NCBI GenBank assembly: GCA_050516505.1
Contig: CP191518.1
Span: forward strand, 2,728,001-2,792,000
DNA: 64,000 nt
Direction of reading: 5' to 3'
Source: Scandinavium ludwigii_A
GTDB taxonomy: Bacteria > Pseudomonadota > Gammaproteobacteria > Enterobacterales > Enterobacteriaceae
This document shows, in pieces, positions 1 through 7,109 of the stretch. The first letter of the stretch is position 1. Every line of letters begins with the position of its first letter. A program made the translations under genes and the position numbers. The notes below the pieces were generated by a model. It was not told where the DNA came from. It saw nothing but the letters and a program-made list of their open reading frames with translations, and ran no database searches.

Positions 1-509
1 TGTATTACGTGATCGTCGGCTGGCTGCCCGCCATTCTTATCAGCCACGGCTACAGCGAAGCGCAGGCCGGTTCTCTGCATGGCCTATTGCAGCTGGCGAC
101 CGCCGTGCCGGGACTGCTGATCCCGCTGGTGCTGTTTAAACTCAAAGACCAGCGCGGGATTGCTATCGGCGTGGCGCTGATGTGCTCCGTGAGCGCCGTC
201 GGCTTCTGGCTGTTTCCGCAGCAGGCGATGCTGTGGACGCTGATTTTCGGCTTTGGCTGTGGCGCGACGATGATCCTCGGGCTGACGTTTATTGGTCTGC
301 GTGCCGGGTCTGCCCATCAGGCGGCGGCGTTGTCCGGGATGGCGCAATCGGTCGGGTATCTGCTGGCGGCCTGTGGGCCTCCGGCGATGGGCCGAATTCA
401 TGACGTCAGCGGCGACTGGCATATTCCGCTGATTGCGGTGGCCGTTATCTCGCTGGTGATGGCGGTATTGGGTGGTTTAGCGGGACGTGACCGGGAAATT
501 CACGGGTAG
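1..509 (+). CDS. NimT/CynX-like MFS transporter, C-terminal part
   Basis: This is the end of a major facilitator superfamily transporter. The frame is open at the left edge, so the first half lies outside the window. The visible 168 residues hold about five hydrophobic membrane helices split by short charged loops, as in the C-terminal six-helix bundle of the cyanate/2-nitroimidazole transporter group (CynX, NimT/YeaN). Identification rests on overall resemblance and on context: in E. coli yeaN lies just before yoaF and dgcP (yeaP), and both are found downstream here. Substrate is unknown. A REP-like palindrome follows the stop codon. Confidence 0.7.
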   Translation, partial: YYVIVGWLPAILISHGYSEAQAGSLHGLLQLATAVPGLLIPLVLFKLKDQRGIAIGVALMCSVSAVGFWLFPQQAMLWTLIFGFGCGATMILGLTFIGLRAGSAHQAAALSGMAQSVGYLLAACGPPAMGRIHDVSGDWHIPLIAVAVISLVMAVLGGLAGRDREIHG

Positions 510-518
510 ATGTCAATT

Positions 519-573
519 GCCCGGTGGCGCGACGCTTGCGTTAGCGTGTCGTGCAAACGACGTGCCGCCGGGC
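519..573. repeat. REP-like palindromic element
   Basis: An imperfect inverted repeat starts with GCCCGGTGGCGC (519-530) and ends with GCCGCCGGGC near 573. It sits between two convergent genes. The same GCCCGGCGGCGC core recurs at 58453-58528, so it belongs to a dispersed REP/BIME family of this genome. Such elements commonly form mRNA 3'-end hairpins. Confidence 0.6.
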
Positions 574-578
574 GATGC

Positions 579-1286
579 TTAATTTGCTGCAGCGCGAAGC
601 AACGCATGGACCAGCGGTGCCGGGCGACCTGCCAGCGCATTGCGCTCATGCTGGAACAGCGTGCCGACAAAGAACGGGTGCGTAACAAGTTCCACCGCGC
701 GGATTTCACCTTCTTCATCCCAGCCGGTGACGCGCAGCGCGCCTTCGTCGAGTTCCGTCGCGAACGCCGGTGATATGCCGTAGTTGCAGTGATATCCCTC
801 TTCAATGCTGAGGCGGCCATACGCTTTGGCGATGAGGGTGTTAGCGCGCAGTTCGATGGTGTCTGATTTTTCGACCAGCGAGCAGCTCAGCGGGGCGATC
901 ACCATGCGGCCTTCGGTGTCAGTTTCGGCGTGTGCCGCATCACTCCAGCCCAGTACGTTGCGGGCATACTCGAGGATCGCATGCTGGAATCCGCCGCAGG
1001 TTCCGAGGAAAGGAATGCTGTTTTCACGCGCGTAGCGGATGGCTGTCAACGCCCCTTCGGCATTTATGTACGGGCTCGCCGGCACCAGCCAGATTGCGTC
1101 GTAGCCCGCAAGATCATCCGCGCTTTTAATGTCGGCGGTGGCCACCCAGTCATAATCGGCGGTGAGTTCCTGAACGGCGGCGGCATCATCAATCGCCAGC
1201 GGGATCGCCTGATGCGCAATCACCTCGGAATTAAAATCGCCGACCAGTGCAATTCGTAGGGGTTTTTTATTCGAATCGAGTTCCAT
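579..1286 (-). CDS. Class-I glutamine amidotransferase-like protein (CTP synthase C-terminal-related)
   Basis: A 235-residue protein resembling the glutaminase domain of CTP synthase without the synthetase half. The nucleophile elbow GTCGGFQ puts a cysteine at residue 97, and THPFF puts a histidine at 203. Class-I glutaminases normally have HPE at the second site; here the glutamate position is Phe, so the standard Cys-His-Glu triad is incomplete. The chosen ATG at 1284-1286 has AAGGA seven bases upstream; a longer reading frame to 1394 lacks such support. The gene is monocistronic and convergent with the transporter. The biological reaction is unknown. It could be a degenerate glutaminase or an enzyme using the cysteine differently. 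Confidence 0.7.
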   Translation of the reverse strand: MELDSNKKPLRIALVGDFNSEVIAHQAIPLAIDDAAAVQELTADYDWVATADIKSADDLAGYDAIWLVPASPYINAEGALTAIRYARENSIPFLGTCGGFQHAILEYARNVLGWSDAAHAETDTEGRMVIAPLSCSLVEKSDTIELRANTLIAKAYGRLSIEEGYHCNYGISPAFATELDEGALRVTGWDEEGEIRAVELVTHPFFVGTLFQHERNALAGRPAPLVHALLRAAAN

Positions 1287-1442
1287 GAAGGGTTCCTTAT
1301 GCTGTGCAGTTTTCGGACTACATAAGGAACACCAGCCTACCGGGGTTTTGCGCGCAGAACAATCCCCAGAATGTGCAGTTGGCGATCGTTTCATCTGTTC
1401 ACGGTTCGTATTACTCTTTTAGCGGGATAATACGGAGCGGCG

Positions 1443-1943
1443 ATGAAAACAAAAATTCTGGTGAGTGCCTGTCTGATGGGACATCCGGTGCGCTATAACG
1501 CCAGCGCCAAAACCCAGTTGGGGGAGCTGCTGCACACGTTGCGGGCTGAAAACAGGCTGGTTATACACTGCCCAGAACTCGCGGCCGGTTTACCCACCCC
1601 GCGCCCGTCGGCTGAAATTGTCGCGGGTCAGGGGGAACAGGTGATGGCGGGCCAGGCTCGCATCATCGAAAGCACCGGGGTCGATGTCACCGCCCATTAC
1701 CAGCTTGCGGCCTGGCTGGCGCTCGAGGCGGCCCATCGCGCAGGCTGTTCTGCAGCGCTGTTAACGGACGGGAGCCCTACCTGCGGCAGTACCGAAATTT
1801 ATGACGGGAGCTTCAGCGGCAAAAAAATCGCGGGCAACGGCGTTGCCGCCGCACTGTTACGCCAGCATGGCATTACGGTGTTTTCACATGAGCAAATCCC
1901 GGCGCTGCTGGCCTGGATTAAGGAACAGGACGAGAAAGCGTAA
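1443..1943 (+). CDS. DUF523 family protein, TudS-like
   Basis: A 166-residue DUF523 protein. The family hallmarks are visible: an N-terminal SACL.G..VRY motif with Cys10, a CPE motif with Cys43, and SPTCGS with Cys114. In the characterised member TudS (2-thiouracil desulfidase) three conserved cysteines hold a [4Fe-4S] cluster that removes sulfur from thiouracil; the same positions are kept here. Whether this protein has that activity is inference from the family. The start codon at 1443 follows ACGGAGCGGCG, a usable ribosome binding site. It is transcribed alone, between two minus-strand genes, and is probably cytoplasmic because no signal peptide or membrane segment is seen. Confidence 0.7.
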   Translation: MKTKILVSACLMGHPVRYNASAKTQLGELLHTLRAENRLVIHCPELAAGLPTPRPSAEIVAGQGEQVMAGQARIIESTGVDVTAHYQLAAWLALEAAHRAGCSAALLTDGSPTCGSTEIYDGSFSGKKIAGNGVAAALLRQHGITVFSHEQIPALLAWIKEQDEKA

Positions 1944-1957
1944 TCCTGGTAACCGTC

Positions 1958-2263
1958 TTATTCGGTGACTTTTTCCAGCTCATCAGCAGGTATCGTATCA
2001 GGCGTCAGGGGCATCAGATGTTCAGGGCGAACAAATGAAAAACCCGACTGACCATCCACCGACTTGACCTCTCCCGTCACCAGCCACAGCGCGCGCTGGG
2101 CCTCACGCGGCAATTCGGTAACTACGCCGTTGACAGGGTTCAGGACGCGCTCGCCCGGCTGACACAGGGCAAACAGCGATACAGACTTGCCGATATTCGC
2201 CCGGCCTGCGGGCGTACGGGCCGCGATGATCATCGCCAGGGTGCCCGGTTTAAGCTGAAACAT
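1958..2263 (-). CDS. Small uncharacterised protein, 101 aa
   Basis: Not recognised. The 101-residue product has no signal peptide or membrane helix. It contains alternating short beta-like segments (LAMIIAAR, ALWLVTGEV, FSFVRPEHL) and an acidic C-terminus. The frame has normal codon use for this genome, and an upstream GAGAGCAGCATG context gives a plausible start at 2263. It converges with the DUF523 gene 14 bases away and is followed upstream by the yoaF-like gene on the same strand. I cannot assign a function. Confidence 0.5.
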   Translation of the reverse strand: MFQLKPGTLAMIIAARTPAGRANIGKSVSLFALCQPGERVLNPVNGVVTELPREAQRALWLVTGEVKSVDGQSGFSFVRPEHLMPLTPDTIPADELEKVTE

Positions 2264-2330
2264 GCTGCTCTCACATACTCTGAAATTAAGATTAATCTTA
2301 ACTTATTGTATCCTGGAGAGCAGCGTGCTG

Positions 2331-2573
2331 TCACGACTGCTTATGATCCCGGCGATAGAGGGTCCATTCGTCAATCACTTCCCCGCCAGGCAGTTTACAG
2401 TCTGAACGCACGCCCTGCGGGCTTTGCACGGGCACAGACGTCCCGCCTTTTTGCTGGCAATACACCGCAGCAGGGTTCGCCATACCGATATTTGGCGGGG
2501 GTGGTGCGTCGTTTTGTTCAGCGGTGGTGCAGCCTGCCAGTAGAATCGGCAGCAGTAATCCGGCGTATTTCAT
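2331..2573 (-). CDS. yoaF: YoaF-like DUF333 lipoprotein
   Basis: An 80-residue lipoprotein. A short signal peptide ends in the lipobox LLAGC, giving a lipidated Cys15. The mature part carries the DUF333 pattern: AVYCQQKGG, then CKLPGGE.IDEW, and a short basic tail. DUF333 is often labelled putative hemolysin without biochemical support. The ATG at 2571-2573 fits the signal peptide best, with AAGGA upstream; a longer in-frame version to 2618 would bury the signal peptide. In E. coli yoaF lies beside dgcP (yeaP), the same neighbour as here. Likely located in the outer membrane, as no inner-membrane retention signal (Asp after Cys) is seen. Confidence 0.8.
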   Translation of the reverse strand: MKYAGLLLPILLAGCTTAEQNDAPPPPNIGMANPAAVYCQQKGGTSVPVQSPQGVRSDCKLPGGEVIDEWTLYRRDHKQS

Positions 2574-2662
2574 TGATATAGCATCCTTTATGTATGGCTG
2601 ATTTGCCTTAATCTTCACTATTTCTTCATTTTAACTGCACTTTTGCAAATTAAATTAGGAGC

Positions 2663-2741
2663 GTTCTCGTTATGACCCGAGAACACATCATTCCATAATC
2701 AATGAGTTTTTGCCCCGTCTCCCCCGACGGGGCTTTTTTTT
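2663..2741 (+). ncRNA. Candidate small RNA or orphan terminator unit
   Basis: The gap between yoaF and dgcP holds a 7-bp hairpin (GTTCTCG 2663-2669 with CGAGAAC 2678-2684). An unstructured linker follows, then an 8-bp GC-rich stem (2712-2719 with 2726-2733) and eight T residues, a textbook intrinsic terminator on the plus strand. No plus-strand gene ends here, so the terminator must serve a short transcript starting in the gap or readthrough. Two hairpins, a linker and a U-tail are the usual build of an Hfq-type small RNA. No convincing promoter was found, so this remains a candidate. Confidence 0.3.
2712..2741 (+). terminator. Rho-independent terminator
   Basis: GCCCCGTC / GACGGGGC stem with a six-base loop, followed by eight T residues. 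It lies upstream of dgcP and could shield it from upstream transcription. Confidence 0.8.
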
Positions 2742-2873
2742 GCCCAAGAAGTCTCGCATTCTCGCCTGTTCGATGTATAAAATTTGATGTATTCATGGTT
2801 TACTCTTTTTAGATAGTCGATATTTTCAGCATAGCGTGCAGTTTTGCCGTTACTGCACGGGAGCTTTCAGGTC

Positions 2874-3881
2874 ATGTCAGATATTATTCTTGCCCGCGTC
2901 TCACAAACCCTCGCCACCGAACAATCACTCGAGAGCCTCGTGCGCCAGCTGCTGGAAATGCTGGAGATGGTGACGCACATGGAGTCGACCTATCTGACCA
3001 AGATCGATACGGCGACCCGTTTGCAGCATATCGTTTATGCCCGCAACAGCAGCGAGATGCAGATCCCGGAAGGCTTTACCGTTCCGTGGGATGAAACGCT
3101 GTGCAAACGTGCGGTGGACGAACAGCACTATTTCAGCAATGACGTGGAAACCCGCTGGCCGGATTGCCATGCCGCGCAGGCCCTGGGGATCAGCACCTTT
3201 TTCACCACGCCCGTGCATCTGACCGATGGTTCCCTGTATGGCACGCTCTGCGCCTCTAGCCGCGACCAGCACAGTTACAGCATTAACAGCGAACATGTGC
3301 TGCATCTCTTCGCCAGCCTGATTGCCCGTTATATCGAAAAAGAGTCACTGGTGACGCAACTGCGTCAGGCCAACGAGGCGTTGATCACCTATTCCTACAC
3401 CGATGCGCTGACCGGCCTGGCCAATCGACGCGCCGTGTATGAACATCTCGACATTTTGTTTGAGCGCGCGCGGGTGAACCAGTCACATGTCCTGGTGGCG
3501 TTTATCGATCTCGACGATTTCAAAGAAATTAATGATGTTCATGGCCATCAGGCCGGGGATGAATTTTTGATTCAGGTCGGCCAGCGACTGGCGTCCGTGA
3601 TGAGCGATGAAGATATTGTTGGCCGTCTGGGCGGGGATGAGTTTCTCGTCGCCTGTGAAATCACGTCCAGCGGTCAGAAAGCGTCGTTTATCGACCTGCT
3701 GCGCCGCCAGATCCGCGGTCACTATCTGCTGAGCGGCCACACGATAAATTATCCTGGTGCCAGCATTGGCACCATCGACGTTAACCCGTATGAGCTGGAC
3801 GCAGAAAGCGCCATTCAAGCGGCAGACGCTGCGATGTATCTGGATAAAAAAGCCCGTCAGAACGTGGTTACCGCCTCCTGA
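2874..3881 (+). CDS. dgcP: Diguanylate cyclase DgcP (GAF-GGDEF)
   Basis: A 335-residue protein that makes c-di-GMP from two GTP. Residues about 1-160 form a GAF sensor domain and about 170-330 a GGDEF domain. The active-site motif GGDEF is intact at 253-257, and FIDLDDFKEIND..GH.AGD, typical of active cyclases, precedes it. The product-inhibition site (RxxD five residues before GGDEF) is not present, as also in E. coli DgcP. The ATG at 2874 matches the known MSD.I.ARVSQ start of DgcP; the frame could extend to 2844 but without support. Cytoplasmic, with no membrane segment. In E. coli DgcP (YeaP) takes a polar location through its GAF domain; that is family knowledge. Confidence 0.92.
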   Translation: MSDIILARVSQTLATEQSLESLVRQLLEMLEMVTHMESTYLTKIDTATRLQHIVYARNSSEMQIPEGFTVPWDETLCKRAVDEQHYFSNDVETRWPDCHAAQALGISTFFTTPVHLTDGSLYGTLCASSRDQHSYSINSEHVLHLFASLIARYIEKESLVTQLRQANEALITYSYTDALTGLANRRAVYEHLDILFERARVNQSHVLVAFIDLDDFKEINDVHGHQAGDEFLIQVGQRLASVMSDEDIVGRLGGDEFLVACEITSSGQKASFIDLLRRQIRGHYLLSGHTINYPGASIGTIDVNPYELDAESAIQAADAAMYLDKKARQNVVTAS

Positions 3882-3917
3882 TACGCCCGCTACCCTGCGG
3901 CGCTCAGGCGTCATCAC

Positions 3918-4178
3918 TTATTGGTCGCGGTCAGGCTCTAACAGAATGAATCCCAGCGGAATGGAGCACAGCAGCGTGAAAACGATGCTGTACACCAGCA
4001 CCATCGCCCCCTGCATAATGAACATCGAATTAGACCAGACGTGATAGGGTAAATCGTACTCCTCGACCACCCCGCCAAACGTGGCATGTCCCACAAGCGT
4101 CAGCGCGATGACAAAGATGACGGCGACCGCCAGAATAAAGCGCTTACCGTTCTTTGTTTTAAATTGTTCCAGCTGCAT
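3918..4178 (-). CDS. Small inner-membrane protein, possibly DUF2534
   Basis: An 86-residue protein with two clear hydrophobic helices: about residues 12-34 and about 52-78, separated by an acidic loop (VVEEYDLPYHVW). Length and layout fit the DUF2534 family of enterobacterial membrane proteins, recalled from memory and not verified. The ATG at 4176-4178 is preceded by GAGAAG six bases upstream. Function unknown. It is alone on the minus strand, convergent with dgcP. Confidence 0.6.
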   Translation of the reverse strand: MQLEQFKTKNGKRFILAVAVIFVIALTLVGHATFGGVVEEYDLPYHVWSNSMFIMQGAMVLVYSIVFTLLCSIPLGFILLEPDRDQ

Positions 4179-4457
4179 TACAGACTTCTCTGATGGGATT
4201 TTCCGGCGCAGTTTTAACATTAAATTAACCCAACGGATATCGGTTTTTCGTCCATAACTGTACGGCTGCTCTTTTTAGCAGCAAATTGCCCTGACAGCCC
4301 TTCTCTCCTGCCTTCCTGGTAAAGAAAAACAGAACCCAAGTGGGTGTTTTATACTTAAGCGTTGTGAGGCTCGCTTCGCATTCTTTTGACGCATCCCGCT
4401 AAACGCACGTCGGTTTAGGCCGATGAATTCACGCAGTGAACAGTGAGGAATGACATT

Positions 4458-4853
4458 ATGAGTTTATTCGACCAGGTGGCAGGCATGTTCGGTGGTAAGG
4501 ACGGACAGGCTGGCACCTATCAGGCGATACTAACGTGGATTAACGAGCAAGGCGGCGTCGCCGGCCTGTTGGCAAAATTTCAGCAGGGAGGATTAGGCTC
4601 GGCGATTGAATCGTGGATAAGCACCGACACAAACCATCCGGTATCGGGTGACCAGATAACGTCTGTGCTGGGTTCGCCTGCCGTTGCGGATCTCGCCGCT
4701 AAACTGGGCATCGACACGCAAAGTGCGTCGAACCTGATTGCCGAGCATTTGCCAAAAGTCGTCGATACGCTGTCACCTGACGGACAGGTTAATCAGCAAC
4801 AGGACCTGCTGTCTGAAGGCATGGGACTGCTGAAAGGTAAGCTTTTTAGCTGA
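4458..4853 (+). CDS. YidB family protein (DUF937)
   Basis: A 131-residue soluble protein of the YidB/DUF937 family. The start MSLFDQVAGMFGG, the repeated glycine-rich helices (GGVAGLLAKFQQGGLG, IESWIS) and the C-terminal helical repeat (ADLAAKLGID, NLIAEHLPKVVDTLSPDG) match E. coli YidB in length and pattern. The function of the family is unknown. The ATG at 4458 is used because GAGGAATGAC stands directly upstream; an in-frame ATG at 4443 has no ribosome binding site. The gene is monocistronic. Confidence 0.8.
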   Translation: MSLFDQVAGMFGGKDGQAGTYQAILTWINEQGGVAGLLAKFQQGGLGSAIESWISTDTNHPVSGDQITSVLGSPAVADLAAKLGIDTQSASNLIAEHLPKVVDTLSPDGQVNQQQDLLSEGMGLLKGKLFS

Positions 4854-4875
4854 CGATGCCCCTGAATGACAGGCA

Positions 4876-4900
4876 TAAAAAAACCGCCCATTGGGCGGTT
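4876..4900 (-). terminator. Rho-independent terminator
   Basis: An eight-base stem AACCGCCC/GGGCGGTT with a three-base loop. Read on the minus strand it runs into seven T residues, so it ends the small gene at 4917-5144. On the plus strand it may also slow transcription leaving yidB. Confidence 0.85.
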
Positions 4901-4916
4901 ATCTGGACAATCAGTT

Positions 4917-5144
4917 TTACAGATACTTTTCAGCTGCTTTGAGAATCTCTTCTGCAGCAAGTTCTCTGTCTGTGGCGACGTGGATTACATTGTGATCGCC
5001 GGTCAAAGAGGGAAAACTGGCAGACATTATTATCAAATTTGCCTCCTCTCCGTTCGGATATTCACGACGTATTGACGTTTCATCAGGCATTACGGAGACG
5101 ACGGTAAGCGGTTCTGCGTTAAAAAACACGAGCACTTTTTTCAT
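4917..5144 (-). CDS. Small uncharacterised protein, 75 aa
   Basis: Not recognised. The 75-residue product starts MKKVLVFFN and reads as an alpha/beta fold: two hydrophobic strands, a charged middle (SIRREYPNGEE), then an amphipathic C-terminal helix (ELAAEEILKAAEKYL). There is no signal peptide. The ATG at 5142-5144 has GGAG five bases upstream; the reading frame continues ten codons further without a better site. A terminator directly follows, so it forms a complete single-gene unit next to the cold-shock gene. Confidence 0.55.
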   Translation of the reverse strand: MKKVLVFFNAEPLTVVSVMPDETSIRREYPNGEEANLIIMSASFPSLTGDHNVIHVATDRELAAEEILKAAEKYL

Positions 5145-5217
5145 TCGTTCTCCGGATGGATGTAGGTCTGTCACCTGTCCTAATTTAAAGAGTATTTATC
5201 TGATAACGTCGTGCGTA

Positions 5218-5412
5218 TTACTTTCTGATTTCGGCAATAGCGGAAACAGAAGCAGGACGTTGCCAAGTGTAAATATTATCGGCGGTGATCATTGCTGATT
5301 TGCAAAAAATACATTTTGCACCGAACGGGTTTTTTTCAGTCACATCGAACGATGAAGTCCGATATTGCGAACCGTGGCAGCAAGGGCAGCGGAAGTGAAT
5401 TGAGTCAGTAAT
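5218..5412 (-). CDS. YmcF/YnfQ-like small zinc-finger protein with probable ATT start
   Basis: A 64-residue protein with two cysteine pairs, CPCC near residue 9 and CIFC near residue 31, flanked by IHFR and AMIT. It closely resembles YmcF and YnfQ, small E. coli proteins encoded just downstream of cspG and cspI. No ATG or GTG is available near the conserved N-terminus. The sequence GAGG overlaps the csp stop codon and stands eight bases before an ATT codon (5410-5412) that begins ATT-ACT-GAC, matching the known MT.. start of the E. coli proteins; TTG five codons... two residues earlier is too close to GAGG. An ATT start is therefore inferred. The first base is ten nucleotides after the csp stop, so both share one mRNA. 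The role is unknown; zinc binding and cold induction are inferred. Confidence 0.7.
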   Translation of the reverse strand: MTDSIHFRCPCCHGSQYRTSSFDVTEKNPFGAKCIFCKSAMITADNIYTWQRPASVSAIAEIRK

Positions 5413-5422
5413 AATCAAGCCC

Positions 5423-5632
5423 TCAACGCGGAACCACGTTGACAGCGGAAGGACCTTTAGGACCTGCTTCAACGGAGAATTCAACTTCTTGATTTTCATA
5501 CAGAGTACGGAAATCGTTGCTTTGGATAGCAGAGAAATGTACGAAGACATCTTTGCTTCCGTCTTTTGGTGTAATAAAGCCGAAACCTTTTTCAGCATTA
5601 AACCATTTAACAATACCAGTCTGGTTAGACAT
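5423..5632 (-). CDS. CspA-family cold-shock protein
   Basis: A 69-residue cold-shock domain protein that binds single-stranded nucleic acid. Both RNA-binding motifs are present: RNP1 as KGFGFI near residues 15-20 and RNP2 as VFVHF near 29-33. The start MSNQTG.VKWFN is typical of the cold-inducible CspA/B/G/I branch more than of the constitutive CspC/E branch. A leader of about 150 bases with a cold-box-like sequence precedes it, which supports cold regulation. The YmcF-like gene follows after ten bases. I cannot tell which of CspB, CspG or CspI is the nearest relative. Confidence 0.93.
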   Translation of the reverse strand: MSNQTGIVKWFNAEKGFGFITPKDGSKDVFVHFSAIQSNDFRTLYENQEVEFSVEAGPKGPSAVNVVPR

Positions 5633-5783
5633 GTTTTTTTACCTTTAATTATTATTTGGCCCGCAGGCAATGTTGGTTTGAAAACCTGTTGTTTCTAAGA
5701 AAACTGAAGAAGGTACATCAAGGAGAGAAAATGATGAGGACGACTTAAGAGAACTGTTTCAGATAACGTGTATGTTCAAACCG
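5633..5783 (-). promoter_or_regulatory. Long cold-shock 5' leader with cold-box-like element
   Basis: About 150 bases upstream of the csp start contain no gene on the minus strand. The far end (5769-5783) reads CGGTTTGAACATACA on the minus strand, close to the CGGTTTGACGTACAGA that opens the cspA transcript. A TTAATG -10-like element lies a few bases further upstream near 5790. The near end has AATTATTAAAGGT before the ATG, like cspA. In cspA this leader is a temperature-dependent RNA structure; the same role is inferred here. Confidence 0.65.
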
Positions 5784-5941
5784 ATAGAGCATTAACGCAC
5801 GATTAAATTTATTTAGCAAGGCTTATCTCAAAAGATTTGTCAGGGCCGGGAAAAGTCTGCATTGTTAAAAATAAAAAAATGAATGAGGGCTTTTCGCGGG
5901 CTATTGAGGTATTGTTTTGCGCCAACATATAAGGAATACAC

Positions 5942-6112
5942 ATGGCTGAACGTAAAAATCGTCAACTTCGCCCTTCCCAACCCGCAGAATGTTCATGTCC
6001 GAAATGTGCTAAGAAATCAATGCACAGTCCATCAAGAATCAAAAAAAATAGTCCTTTGCTCTGCCCCTATTGCGGCACGCTCTTTTCAGCGTCGCAACTT
6101 GCTGCCAGGTAA
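5942..6112 (+). CDS. Small zinc-ribbon protein, 56 aa
   Basis: A short gene with a good ribosome binding site, AAGGA six bases before the ATG at 5942. The 56-residue basic product has the cysteine sets CSCPKC (residues 17-22) and CPYC (41-44), the layout of a small zinc ribbon, with a lysine/arginine-rich stretch between. It ends just before a strong terminator. It lies divergent from the cold-shock gene, with the start about 160 bases from the likely csp transcription start. Related small zinc-ribbon proteins occur near csp genes in enterobacteria, but I cannot name a family member with certainty. Nucleic-acid binding is plausible but inferred. Confidence 0.6.
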   Translation: MAERKNRQLRPSQPAECSCPKCAKKSMHSPSRIKKNSPLLCPYCGTLFSASQLAAR

Positions 6113-6178
6113 TTAGACACCTTACTGCTGAGGCACGCGCTTGGTGCATTACCCTGAGCGCAGTCAGGCATCAGGTAT

Positions 6179-6208
6179 AAAAACGGGAACCCAAAGGTTC
6201 CCGTTTTT
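6179..6208. terminator. Bidirectional Rho-independent terminator
   Basis: A perfect 13-base inverted repeat, AAAAACGGGAACC and its complement, with a four-base loop. T-runs are present on both strands. It separates the converging zinc-ribbon gene and glycine-zipper gene. Confidence 0.92.
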
Positions 6209-6229
6209 GTTATCTGCGATAGCGCGCTT

Positions 6230-6661
6230 TTACAAAGATTTATCGACCGTGGTGTCTGAGCCCCTGGTCAGGATGCGAACTTTGTCGCCGGGATTAAACA
6301 CCACGCCGCCGGTGTACGACTGGACCACATCGATAGTGGCACCTGATTCGGTTTTGATCAGTAAATCGACCTGCTGTGGCGCCTGCTGCGTGCTTTGATG
6401 GTAACGCGACGCCCCTGCCCCGGCGAGTGCGCCAGCTGCGGTCATTGCGGTCTTGCCTTTACCATTCCCGAACTGGTGACCAACGACGCCGCCTAACGCC
6501 CCTGCCGCCACAGTCCGTAAAGGATGATACTGCCCATTAGCCTGGCTGATGACACGGCTCTGTTGAACCACACCGTATTCCACCAAGGTTTTGCTTCCGG
6601 CAAAACTAGACTGGCTAGCGAGAAACAGAAAACTGACTGCGATGAGTGCACTTTTTTTCAT
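6230..6661 (-). CDS. Glycine-zipper outer-membrane protein (SlyB-like)
   Basis: A 143-residue exported protein. Residues 1-21 form a signal peptide ending in SSFAG. The middle carries the glycine-zipper 2TM pattern (RTVAAGALGGVVGHQFGNG.. then AAGALAGAGASRY). The C-terminal part is a small beta domain with DVVQ, VVFNPGDKVRIL. This is the layout of SlyB/PcP-type envelope proteins, but no lipobox cysteine is visible, so it is not an SlyB lipoprotein proper. The ATG at 6659-6661 fits the signal peptide; a GTG three codons earlier is possible. A role in envelope stress or integrity is inferred from the family. Confidence 0.75.
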   Translation of the reverse strand: MKKSALIAVSFLFLASQSSFAGSKTLVEYGVVQQSRVISQANGQYHPLRTVAAGALGGVVGHQFGNGKGKTAMTAAGALAGAGASRYHQSTQQAPQQVDLLIKTESGATIDVVQSYTGGVVFNPGDKVRILTRGSDTTVDKSL

Positions 6662-6798
6662 GATGGCCACTTTTTATCGTTTTAAACGTAGTCGCGATTT
6701 TGCCAGCCCTCGCGAGTTTCCGCTAAGTCATTAATGCTACAGCACTCCCTCAACGGCTTTACCAGAACATACTTGTGCCTGGTGCCGCCACTTTGGCC

Positions 6799-6845
6799 TT
6801 GACACTGAATATCCATACAGTATAAAACTGTACATCTAAACAGTA
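6799..6845 (+). promoter_or_regulatory. Promoter with LexA (SOS) box
   Basis: A consensus -35 TTGACA (6799-6804) and a -10 TATAAA (6821-6826) stand 16 bases apart. Overlapping the -10 and start region is CTGT-N8-ACAG at 6828-6843 inside the 20-base AACTGTACATCTAAACAGTA, which meets the LexA consensus. It directly precedes the DinI-like gene. Confidence 0.85.
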
Positions 6846-6859
6846 CAAAGGAAGTGGTA

Positions 6860-7102
6860 ATGTTCGTCGAACTGATTTATGACAAACGCAATTTCGCAGG
6901 CTTGCCTGGCGCACAAGACAAAATCCTCAGTGAACTCACGCGTCGCGTTCACCAGATTTTCCCGGAAGCTGACATCCGTGTTAAGCCCATGATGACCCTG
7001 CCGGCGATCAACACTGACGCCAGCAAGCATGAAAAAGAACAGATAAGCCGCGCCGTTCAGGAAATGTTCGAAGAAGCGGACATGTGGCTGGTCGACGAGT
7101 AA
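6860..7102 (+). CDS. dinI: DinI-like SOS-response protein
   Basis: An 80-residue acidic protein of the DinI family. E. coli DinI binds RecA filaments and tunes the SOS response. The family pattern is visible: a beta strand at the start, the helix ILSELTRRVHQIFPEADIRV, a middle strand, and the C-terminal KEQISRAVQEMFEEADMWLVDE helix rich in acids, which mediates RecA contact in DinI. The ATG at 6860 has AAGGA seven bases upstream. A LexA box lies immediately before the gene, so damage induction is well supported. It is a single gene; it may be a second DinI copy (chromosomal paralogue or phage-derived), which cannot be settled here. Confidence 0.85.
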   Translation: MFVELIYDKRNFAGLPGAQDKILSELTRRVHQIFPEADIRVKPMMTLPAINTDASKHEKEQISRAVQEMFEEADMWLVDE

Positions 7103-7109
7103 CGCGCCG

